Of a stretch of 64,000 nucleotides of DNA, positions 32,190-40,232 are shown piece by piece. A program made the translations under genes and the position numbers. The stretch comes from Chara braunii (lineage: Eukaryota > Streptophyta > Charophyceae > Charales > Characeae): assembly GCA_003427395.1 (NCBI GenBank), contig BFEA01000001.1, positions 1,115,923-1,179,922 on the forward strand, written 5' to 3'. The notes beneath the pieces were generated by a model. That model did no database searches and was not told where the DNA came from. It worked only from the letters and a program-made list of their open reading frames with translations. Numbering within the stretch: position 1 is the first letter of the stretch; each line of letters starts with the position of its first letter.

Positions 32190-32501
32190 TCACGCGCGGG
32201 ATCGTGCCTCTTGGACTGTCTCGTCTTTCTCTACTTCGTGTTTCAGCCATCCCTGCGACCAAATCATGACATCATAAGTTATCCGCCTTTCAGTCACCAC
32301 TAACATCAGGAGTCTTGACCGTTCCCGATCTATCATTTCTTCAGCTAGGCGCCTACAACTTCGTTCATCAAGAGACCTTGTTGACCTTATCTGGATAACC
32401 GACGTTACCCTTCTGGCGAAGGACACCCTATTCACTTCCTCCTCCTCGGTCACCGCTCCCGGCATTGCTCCTTGTCTCGGTCTTAGTCTCAGCAGTGTCA
32501 C
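32190..32501 (-). CDS. Accessory ORF 4, unknown
   Basis: Credible ATG at about 32465 (MPGAVTEEEEVNRVSF). The body has SCRRLAEEMIDRERSRLL and ITYDVMIWSQGW followed by an acidic-basic tail. The helix with Arg/Glu pairs followed by a strand with Ile-Trp-Ser resembles CWERA...ER.R...VWS of accessory ORFs 2 and 3, so it may be a distant fourth copy. It overlaps the 3' end of ORF 3 in another frame. Confidence 0.5.
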   Translation of the reverse strand: MTLLRLRPRQGAMPGAVTEEEEVNRVSFARRVTSVIQIRSTRSLDERSCRRLAEEMIDRERSRLLMLVVTERRITYDVMIWSQGWLKHEVEKDETVQEARSRA

Positions 32502-32883
32502 TGCTCGTGTCAGTCTCAGCCTCAGCGGTGCTGCCGTCCATCAACCGGTTGTCTTTAATTCTCCATACAAAATCTATTATTGCTTCCCATCCATTTCTCT
32601 GGAGCGATGTCAAGCTTGGCTGAGGTCTCGGCATTCCTACGAAAGGAACAACCTCCATGCTCCAAACGTGGGTCTCACCCTTCCTCTTCGATCTTCTTCT
32701 CTCTTCCAGAACAATGTCAACAGCTCGCTCCCAGCAACTCTCATATCGTCGTTCTCTATATCTAACCTTTGGAACGTAGATTCGAGTATCATACTCACCG
32801 AGGTCAAGAAAGTAGCACATTATCACGTAAAGACTATCGTGTTCTAAGTCAAGTTCCTTCAGAGCCACATACGGGAATGTTAG
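32428..32883 (-). CDS. Accessory ORF 3, member of paralogous family
   Basis: The open frame extends upstream of any ATG (FPYVALKELDLEHD), so the real start is unknown or lost; the in-frame GTG at 32868 is not a credible eukaryotic start. Core: LYVIMCYF, EYDTRIYVP, CWERAVDIVLEERRR, HVWSMEVVPF, MPRPQ, NGWEAIIDFVWRIKDN. The same order of motifs occurs in ORF 2 (33309-33650) and ORF 1b (33807-34306). The tail is Thr/Glu/Ser-rich. No match to a family I know. Confidence 0.6.
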   Translation of the reverse strand, partial: LTFPYVALKELDLEHDSLYVIMCYFLDLGEYDTRIYVPKVRYRERRYESCWERAVDIVLEERRRSKRKGETHVWSMEVVPFVGMPRPQPSLTSLQRNGWEAIIDFVWRIKDNRLMDGSTAEAETDTSSDTAETKTETRSNAGSGDRGGGSE

Positions 32884-33308
32884 ATAACGAATTTAAGGAG
32901 TCTATAAGCTGCCTGTTCTCCTCATCACTTAACCTGCCTGCTTCCCTACTCCGCGGAAACCAAGGCCGGAAAGGAGGGATCCCACTCATCGGTTCTAATT
33001 CTCCACGGCCCTCAAGACACCTATCCTTCCTCTGCCGTCTCTAATCTCATGTTCACCCTCTACCCCAAATAGGCCCGTGTCAAGATAGTTGAAGATACAA
33101 TTCACCTTCTCTTTCACTGAGGCAGGTGGCTCCTCTCCTTATTTCAACCCTTCTGGTTCTTAAACACGTTCTCCTTCAACAGACCGTGGTCCCCAATGTG
33201 CACAGATCTTCCTAAGTCCATGCCCTCAGAAGCCCGCATAGGTCCTCATATATTTTCCAGTCGAGACCTCGTTTTTGCACTTCGCGGATTATGTCCCCGC
33301 TTTCAGGT
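32884..33308 (-). other. Gap between accessory ORFs 2 and 3
   Basis: A short minus-strand frame from an ATG near 32990 reads SGIPPFRPWFPRSREAGRLSDEEN; it ends by frameshifting into ORF 3. Possibly the lost N-terminus of ORF 3 or the remains of another small ORF. Confidence 0.35.
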
Positions 33309-33650
33309 CTACCTCCTTTGGCCATTGGCAGCCCTATGGCGCAAGGCAAACTCAACTACTACTTCTTGCCTTTCATCGTTCAATGCCTCACAGGGAACCG
33401 AAGGTTTCGGTAGTCGCTCAAAGGTCGTTATTTTCGTACTCCAGATGACGCACTTACCTATCGAGCGTAATCTGTCTCTTTCATCTTCCACTAGCTCTTT
33501 TGCCCTTTCCCAACATCGGCCATAAACGAGGTCGACGTTCCCTTCTATTGGTAAGTAGATCCTCACGTCCCGCACGCTCATCCCAAGAAACCGCACAGTC
33601 ATCACATATAAGCGTATCTGTTCCCAACCGCTATCAACCGACTTGTACAT
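33309..33650 (-). CDS. Accessory ORF 2, member of paralogous family
   Basis: 113 codons from ATG 33650, which follows an in-frame TAA four codons upstream, so this start is plausible. Motifs: LYVMTVRFLG, DVRIYLPI, YGRCWERAKELVEDERDRL, CVIWSTKITTF, LPKPS, DERQEVVVEFALRH. They align one by one with ORF 3. Predicted pattern is strand, strand, helix (Cys-Trp-x-Arg-Ala), strand, strand. No signal peptide or membrane segment. Function unknown. Confidence 0.65.
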   Translation of the reverse strand: MYKSVDSGWEQIRLYVMTVRFLGMSVRDVRIYLPIEGNVDLVYGRCWERAKELVEDERDRLRSIGKCVIWSTKITTFERLPKPSVPCEALNDERQEVVVEFALRHRAANGQRR

Positions 33651-33806
33651 TTTAACCTTTTATGGGATTGACTCTTTCCTTCCTAAGGAACTAAGTGTTG
33701 CACGAACAGTCTCAACCCTCTCTCTTGTCGGCCTGTTTCCAGAGAGGAACTTCTCTCTTCTAGCTTCCAATTCTTCACTCGAGATCCATCCCTCTTTACT
33801 CATCAC

Positions 33807-34306
33807 TTACCTTCCCCAGCATCTCGCTCTGAGTGCCATGTGTATCAAAGGCTCCCAGTTACTCCCATCTAGGTAACTGTTAGGGATTGGTGGGCTAGGC
33901 ACGTCGTCGTACTCTCTAGGCATTATATTCAAGTTAACTCTTTTCCCTTCTCTCTCTAGTTTGTTCTTGTAAGCATAGGCTATTGTTTCAGCCCAATTCC
34001 GACAACCCAGAGGGCACCTGTTAGCCTTCTTCCTCTTCGATTGTAGAACCCTATATCATATTCTTCTGTTTCCACAAACTTAACCACCAGCACATACACT
34101 TTCTCCTTCAGTTCTACGTTCACTATGGTAGTGTAGTGCTCGATCACATATGGAAAGGCCCCCCTTAGGGTTAAGGGAGTCCAGTCTCGTAGCAAGTCTT
34201 CTATAGTCGGGTCGCTGGAGGATGGCAACCCCCAGTTCACTCCATTCTCCCAGCTGACTTTGTCCGTCAAGAGCTCAATCATATCTGGACCCCTAGCCTT
34301 GGCCAC
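33807..34306 (-). pseudogene. Accessory ORF 1b, frameshifted paralogue
   Basis: First frame (34306-33980): FPYVIEHYTTIVNVELKEKV, VYVLVVKF and EEYDIGFYN. A second frame then takes over near 34045 and reads CRNWAETIAYAYKNKLERE, PSPPIPNSY and NWEPLIHMALRAR to a TAA at 33807-33809. Together these match ORFs 2 and 3, including the Cys-x(1-2)-Trp-x-x-(Ala/Thr) helix and the final Trp-Glu-x-(Ile/Leu). A single-base indel explains the split. It overlaps the 3' end of the 567-codon ORF by 28 bases. Confidence 0.6.
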
Positions 34307-35982
34307 CGTCCTTTAGCATAGTCCTCTATCTCACCCGGATCCCTAAAATACTCCACTCTTTCCTCGATAAATCCCCGCGGATCCTCCCACAATTCGGGTT
34401 CCTCCCTTTGTTCCTCCCAGCCGGCCTCGTCCTCCTCGTCTCGCTCCTCCTCGTCCTTGAGGGCCCCTATCCTCCTACAATGCGAGTGCAACTCGAAGAA
34501 CCCAATGAGCACCCTCTCCCTAACCGACGGGTCGTAATCCCTGGTCCAGTATAACTCCGCTATTCCTGCCAGATGGTTCAGCGGTTCCCGCAGGGCTCTA
34601 TCAAGCGTGGACCAAAACTCGGTCAGCTGCTCCTGTGTCGGCGCCTCCCACGAGTCCCTAGGTGAGGCTGCCCTAATCAACTCCACTAGCTCCAGGGCCG
34701 CTTCACCGAACCTAGGCCCATCCTTCCACAGGGCGTAGTACGCGTGATGCTCGTCGCTATTTCTTACGAGACCTTGAATCTCCAGAAAGGCCCAATGGAC
34801 CCAAATTAGGCGGTCAAGGCCCCCTAGGAACCCCTCCAAGACAAAAATCGGAACAGGCATCCTCAACGCCTCTTCAAGCTGCGGCTGGAACCCCTCTCTT
34901 GCTAGACGGAGAGAGGCCACTATAGACCTAAAATCCCTATCGCAACAGCGCTCCTTTCCCCGGAGCTTCTCCACCTCCTCCCATAGTATGTTCCGCGCCA
35001 CTACTTCATCTGGCCAAGTGTATGAGTCGAGACTCGATATCACCCCCTGATTCGGATCCCAATGGCTTCGCTCTACTGCCCGAAAAAGTATGTCAGCTAA
35101 GACAGAGGTTCGGTAATACAGAAAGCCCCATACTTCCAGTTCCAACGAATCCTCTGTCAGCCTCCCCCTCCTATCTTGCTCAAATCCTACCAAGGGCGCA
35201 ACCAACAGCCAAACCCCCGGCCTCAACAGGACAGACCTCCAATTCCTATTTATCCTCTTCTGGCCGCCCCGCCTGACCGCTCGTCCTGGTAGGGTGAATT
35301 CTACCCAATCTTCTCCAATAAAATCGGGTTCCCTATACTCGAATTGGCAGAGTATAGCGGCATGTCTTTGTTCCTCTTTGATACGAAAAACAATCCGCCG
35401 CAGCTCTATCCAGGCAGTAAGTAACCACCCGACCTCTGCAACAGTCGTCCTAAACTGAGTCGCCTTCCGGATCACGCCTACTAACCCCTGACGCCTACTC
35501 TCGTCACCAAAGATAACCCCTGTTAGGAATCTAGGCACGACCGCAACTCTCACAGACGAGGCCCTAAGGGGCTCCCATTCATAGGCGTATCTAACCGTGT
35601 ATTTAGCTATAACGTCAGCTCCCGTCCCATCTGAAAACTCACAAAATATCCGAGCCCCGAACTTGCGCCCTAGAGATGCTAGACATAGAAGGGTGCGGCA
35701 ATGCCTGGCGGTGTCAATTACCAAAAACTTCCACTCTCCTTCTGATAGGTACAACCTAACATTGACCTCCGCCCGAAGTGGTTCTCTTTCCCTATCCCTC
35801 CTAACACAAGGCCTAGGCCCACACTCAACTCTCGCCCATATAAATATCCCGTCTCGCACTATCAACCCTTGTTCCACAACCGGCCGATACTTGCTCGACC
35901 CTTCTAATGGCAAACTGATTACGTCGTTCTGCCCGTTCTCCTCTGCGAGATGCACTTGGTTCCCTGACTCAATATATACCAT
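34279..35982 (-). CDS. 567-codon accessory ORF 1 of element C, unknown
   Basis: Largest intact ORF of the window, the first ORF after the primer binding site and so the most 5' in the element RNA. ATG 35982 (MVYIESGNQ) is preceded by stops. The protein has no signal peptide and no recognised catalytic motif. The middle is Arg/Trp/Leu-rich and likely globular (residues about 60-480: VRLYLSEGEWKFLVIDTARH, WVEFTLPGRAVRRGG, WPDEVVARNILWEEVEKL); the C-terminal ~50 residues are acidic (DEEERDEEDEAGWEEQREE). VRLYLSEG...ARHCRTLL...ARIFCEF is weakly reminiscent of the small-ORF core. It could be an extra structural or RNA-binding protein; not an obvious Env, since no hydrophobic segment is long enough. 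Confidence 0.7.
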   Translation of the reverse strand: MVYIESGNQVHLAEENGQNDVISLPLEGSSKYRPVVEQGLIVRDGIFIWARVECGPRPCVRRDREREPLRAEVNVRLYLSEGEWKFLVIDTARHCRTLLCLASLGRKFGARIFCEFSDGTGADVIAKYTVRYAYEWEPLRASSVRVAVVPRFLTGVIFGDESRRQGLVGVIRKATQFRTTVAEVGWLLTAWIELRRIVFRIKEEQRHAAILCQFEYREPDFIGEDWVEFTLPGRAVRRGGQKRINRNWRSVLLRPGVWLLVAPLVGFEQDRRGRLTEDSLELEVWGFLYYRTSVLADILFRAVERSHWDPNQGVISSLDSYTWPDEVVARNILWEEVEKLRGKERCCDRDFRSIVASLRLAREGFQPQLEEALRMPVPIFVLEGFLGGLDRLIWVHWAFLEIQGLVRNSDEHHAYYALWKDGPRFGEAALELVELIRAASPRDSWEAPTQEQLTEFWSTLDRALREPLNHLAGIAELYWTRDYDPSVRERVLIGFFELHSHCRRIGALKDEEERDEEDEAGWEEQREEPELWEDPRGFIEERVEYFRDPGEIEDYAKGRWPRLGVQI

Positions 35983-36826
35983 ACCTAATTAACACACAAC
36001 AGCCGCTCTCAACGTATCTTTTCCAGTGCCCATTCTCGGACTGTTGAGCTCACAGACCCCCACGACATGCCTCCACTGATCACCCCTGCATCCCCTCAAG
36101 ACGTCAACAGACCTAGGGAAGAACCGCCCTCTGGCGTATCTCCCCCTACCCTCATGTCAAGAAGGAGGTTGGATCAATGTGCCATCATCGTTAGCCTACC
36201 TCCCACGCCGCTACCTGGACACGAGTTGGCCAACTCATGTGCCCTAGGGTGGACCGAAGTCACACGCAAACGAAGGGGCGGTGTCTCACTCGTGCATCCT
36301 CACTCTCCTATCCATGCCTCTACTCGGCCCACCTCAGGCATGGTCTCTCTCCCCGACTCGTGTTGTGGATCAATCCCCCCAACTATCCATCAGGATCAGC
36401 TAGCCTATCTAGTCCCGCCCAACTCCTTGCAGATCCGGGACGCTTCTCCCCTCCCCTTCAATCCCTTCAGTTCATCCCCTGCTTACAGTTTTCTCTCTTG
36501 GAGCTAGATCAGGGCGGACCGGCCAAAGGGTAGGGAAAAATCAGAATTACCCCTCTCGATCACAAAGAAAAATAGGAAGAAAAATGCATGGAATCACGAA
36601 AATGCAAATCCGACAAATCATGAAATGCGGAAATCCAAAATGCAGAAATCCAATTCTCACCCGGGAATGTCGATCATAGGTCGCCTGCCCGTCGTCCGTT
36701 CACTCGTGCTCACACCGCACCTGCACGTGCCAGGAAATGTCTGATATGAGCCTCAAGCAAAAGGTCCCCTGCTCCACCTCCTTGCCTCTGCAGTCACAAG
36801 CGGACCGAAGTCCCGAGAGGCAGCCT
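35983..36826 (-). other. Element C 5' leader
   Basis: About 840 bases between primer binding site and ORF 1. Short ORFs on the opposite strand (such as 36067-36507) have no recognisable motif and are taken as chance. AT-rich near 36540-36650, otherwise pyrimidine-rich on the + strand. Confidence 0.55.
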
Positions 36827-36844
36827 TCCCCGACAACGGCGCCA
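36827..36844 (-). promoter_or_regulatory. Primer binding site (tRNA-Asp type)
   Basis: On the minus strand TGGCGCCGTTGTCGGGGA lies one base after the LTR end. It complements the 3' end of plant tRNA-Asp (which gives TGGCGCCGTTGCCGGGG) with one mismatch. Reverse transcription would start here. Confidence 0.85.
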
Positions 36845-36845
36845 C

Positions 36846-39651
36846 TATCGACCGGTAGAAGTTTTCTGTCGGCACACCGTCCAAACCCTATACCTCGCGC
36901 CGCGTCTGTCACCCACGGGAGGGCTGGTCGGGGCTCATGTAACCTGCACAATCCACGTTAGTCTTCAACCATACAAAAGTCGACTTCGACTGACTCCACG
37001 TCTCATGTACACAAGTCTCACAAGGCAGCGTCTGGGACAAATAGAACAAGCATTTTCATTCAATCCAAAACAATGGGGTTCTCAGCACTGTTTCCAGCCT
37101 CGAGTGAAAATCCCTCGACTAGGGGGGAGAAATCGGTTTGGGTAGCTACGGATCTCTTCTGCACTCTGAGCCTGATCCTCCTCCCAATCGGATGCCGGCG
37201 ATACCGGGCGCGACGGTCCTAGGGGACTGTACTAGAGCTCTCTGTGTCAGAGGTCGCTTCCCGTGCCCATTGGGGCCAAAGCTCAAGGTCTATTGTGCCT
37301 TCTTGCGATAGCGTCGATTCCCATCCCTCACAAAGGCCCCGGATCTCTTCTGCACTCTGAGCCTGATCCTCCTCCCAATCGGATGCCGGGAGCACCCGTT
37401 CATAGCGCCCTTGTTACGTGCCCTCTCAAACCAGCCAGTGTCCGATGTCCCCACTCGTAGCATCCCTTAAATGTGCCCAAAGAAAGCCCGTTTACGGTGT
37501 GCCCCTTCGGTATTCCTCTCCTTTCGCCGTACCTTTGTCCTCCTCCGAGCAACCTTAGAGTCCCCTTTCGGTTGACCTGCTCCCTGAAGGTGTCCCCCTT
37601 GAGTCTGCTAAATGTCCCCCTTCTTCTCCCTGTCGGAGTGCTCCGACCGTCTCCGGTGCCCCTTCGACGCGCCCTGTTAGAGTGCCCCGTCAGCGTGTCC
37701 TTTGGTGCATCCCTTTTGAAGTGTGCCCTTTGTGCCCGGGGCTGCTGTGCGAGGCTGCGCACCCGTGCGTCCGTGGGCGCTGATGTGCGTGGGGGCCGCA
37801 CGAGGCTGCGCGCCCGTGCGCGCGCCCAAGTGCATGCGGGGGCTGCGTGGGGCTACGCGCCCGTGCGCGCGTTGCCTAGGTGCGTGTGGGGCGTCGCGCG
37901 CGGTTGCGCACCCGTATGCCCATCCGCCTAGGCGCGTGGGGGGGATCGCGTGTGGCTGCGCGCCCGTGCGTCCGCCCGCCTAGGTGCGCGGGGGGGGTCG
38001 CGCGCGGTTGCGCGCTCGTGCTCCCGTCGCCTAGGTGCGTGGGGGATCGCGCACGGCTGCACGCTCCGTGCTCGCATCCGCATAAGTGTGCGGGGAGTCG
38101 CGCGCGGCTGCGCGCTCAGGGCGCGTGTCCACTTAGGTGCACGAGAGATCGCGCGCGGCTGCGCGCTCCGTGCGCGCATCCATTTAAGTACTTGGGAGAT
38201 CGCGTGCGGCTGCGAGCTTGGGCGCCCTTCCATCTAGGTGCGCGGGGGATCGGGCGCGGCTGCGGGCTCCGTGCGCGCGTCCGCTTAGGTGCGCTGGAGA
38301 TCGCGCGCGGCTGCGCGCTCGTGCACGTGTCCGCTTAGGTGCCCTGGAGATCGCGCGTGGCTGCGCGCTCGTGCGCTCATCCGCCTAGGTGCACGGGGGA
38401 TCGCGAGCGGCTGCGCGCTCCGTGCGCGCGCCGCTTAGGTGCGCGGGGAATCGTGCGTGGCTGCACGCTCCGTGCACGCGTCCACTTAGGTGTGCGGGAG
38501 ATCGCGCGTGGCTGCGCGCTCGTGCAGCCGTCCGCCTAGGTGCGTGGGGGATCGCGCGCGGTTGCGCGCTCCGTGTGCACGTCCTGTGCGCCTTAGTGTG
38601 AGCGAGGGGGTTTGGGCGCAGCTGCACGCGCGTCTGTGCGTCTTGGTGCGGCGTGCTCTCCTCCCTTCCCTTCGTGCATGTTACCTCCTGTTTCTCCCGT
38701 GCGTGTTGCCCGTGTTCCCAGGCGTGTTCCCTGACCCTTGTCCGTGCGCATTTGAAGTCCGTTCTCCTTCCCCGTGCGTGTTGTCATCCGTTGTCCTTTG
38801 TGCGCCCTCCACTTGTGCATGCGAGAAGTGTCCCAACCCGGAGCCCTTTTCGGCTTTTATGTTTTGCAAGGCTCCACCTCCCTGGCTCTCCACTCTTCGG
38901 AGGCTGCCCACGAGTTGCAGCGCCTTGGTACCGGGCCTGTGCCCGAGCCTGATTGGGTCCCCGAAAGGTTTTCAACGACGGGGGCCTTTTGCTCGGGAAG
39001 TGGGCCTTTTGCGACGCCCCGATACCGAGGCTACTCCCGAGCCTGTCCCGGGCCTATTTGGGCCTAGGTGGTCCCCCACGCTCAAGCGGTACTGGCCCTT
39101 GAGAAAACTGAGCAAGGCCCCCCGAAATTGTAGGCCACAAAGGCCCATTTCCAAGCCTTAGGCCGGGAACCTCTTTTCCTTGGCACCAAGGCCCGCCTAA
39201 AAGGCCGGTCTCCATTATCACCAACGCAAGGTGTTCCCGAGACTTGGTCACTCGTGGTAACTTCGGAGGCTGCCACTGCTCGAGATGCTCGAAGCTTTGC
39301 GTCAAGGGCCCGACGCCCTTTTCCTTCTGGCTTTTCCCCGACCCTTGGTGCAATTCTGGCCCTTCACGGTGGTGCCCTTTGCCCCGAGCCCTTCGCAATC
39401 TATCTGTTGCGGTAGTCTTTCCATGCCCGTCCGCGGCCTAAGCTCGTGTGCGCCTCAGCCAGGATGTCCCCTCCCATGTCCACGGTTCCATTCTTTCCAG
39501 ATGTCGCGACCGGTACTCGTGGTGTTGTTCTTGTTGGCATAACTTCCGGATCCTGGTAGCGGTCCCTGCCGGTAAAGTAAGTGAGCCGGGCCCTTGCCAA
39601 GAGCCCTTATCGAGGACGTAAAGGGCGGCATAAGGCTGGAGCCGCCCGACA
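36846..39651 (-). repeat. Element C 5' LTR (right), 2.8 kb
   Basis: Begins TATCGACC (36846; the left copy has TGTCGACC) and ends GCCGCCCGACA (39651). Colinear with 21633-25242 except that it lacks the 59-bp minisatellite and some sequence around it, which accounts for most of the 800-bp length difference. Confidence 0.92.
37740..38600. repeat. GC-rich minisatellite in right LTR
   Basis: Same unit type as 23250-24175 (GCGCGCGGCTGCGCGCTCCG, CCGCTTAGGTGCGCGG), about fourteen units. Unit order and number differ from the left LTR. Confidence 0.9.
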
Positions 39652-39760
39652 ACGTGCCTTGACAAGTAGCTCTCGCATTCGACGCAACAAAAGAAGATGG
39701 TCGTCGATGTCAGCCGTTCGTGGAATGATTGTGCAGTGATGGTGAAGGGGACGCAGCTAG
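39652..39760 (-). pseudogene. Continuation of element B integrase
   Basis: On the minus strand the frame reads TADIDDHLLLLRRMRELLVKAR and stops exactly at the element C border; the next residues of the same helix begin at 21632. Upstream (above about 39758) the frame meets a TAG and similarity fades. This is the other half of the target gene of element C. Confidence 0.75.
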
Positions 39761-39926
39761 GAGGAGGTGGCTCTCGCGATACTTTGTGGTTCTAGGTGAG
39801 GAGAAAGTGGTTTTGGGAGTTTTCAGATAGGGCGAATTCAACGATGACGTTAGTTTTAGAAGAAAGTTAGTAAATTAGCAGTTAGTGAAGAAAAGTGGTG
39901 TGCGGGAGATGGCGGAAACGAACAAG

Positions 39927-40232
39927 GAAGGAAGGTGAGAAACACTTTTCCCTCATTTCTCCAGACGGAATGGGGCGAGGGAGAGTGCTTAAGGGGGGGG
40001 TTCTGTAGTTGCGAGTCGGATGGCGAGGTTAGTTTTGCTATAGGATTAGTGGTATAGGAGCTGTCTCTTATACACATCTAGATGTGTATAAGAGACAGGA
40101 AGGAAGGTGAGAAACACTTTTCCCTCATTTCTCCAGACGGAATGGGGCGAGGGAGAGTGCTTAAGGGGGGGGTTCTGTAGTTGCGAGTCGGATGGCGAGG
40201 TTAGTTTTGCTATAGGATTAGTGGTATAGGAG
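39927..40232. other. Assembly artefact: Nextera junction adapter between a 134-bp duplication
   Basis: 40061-40079 is CTGTCTCTTATACACATCT and 40080-40098 its reverse complement, together the Nextera transposase mosaic end in the head-to-head form of mate-pair junction adapters. The 134 bases before it (39927-40060) are repeated exactly after it (40099-40232). Translations give the well-known contamination peptide VSYTHLDVYKRQ. This is not biology: one copy of the flank and the adapter should be removed. Confidence 0.98.

Larger units (their letters stand above)
21633..39651 (-). mobile_element. Element C: 18-kb Ty3/Gypsy retrotransposon with accessory ORFs
   Basis: Two direct LTRs (21633-25242 and 36846-39651), a tRNA-Asp-type primer binding site one base inside the right LTR, a polypurine tract near the left LTR, and between them on the minus strand: a 567-codon unknown ORF, several small unknown ORFs, gag, protease, RT, RNase H and integrase. 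The LTRs have TGTCG...CGACA ends (right-hand copy begins TATCG). The element sits inside element B's integrase; the flanking 4-mers read ACGC and ACGT on the minus strand, a target duplication with one change. LTRs differ by several percent, so the insertion is not recent. Confidence 0.93.

Noticed and set aside
34279-35982. Envelope gene of element C
   Set aside because: No signal peptide, no transmembrane segment, and it lies 5' of gag rather than 3' of pol.
36067-36507. 146-codon ORF antisense to element C leader
   Set aside because: No motif, low-complexity Pro/Ser composition, overlapping ORFs in other frames.
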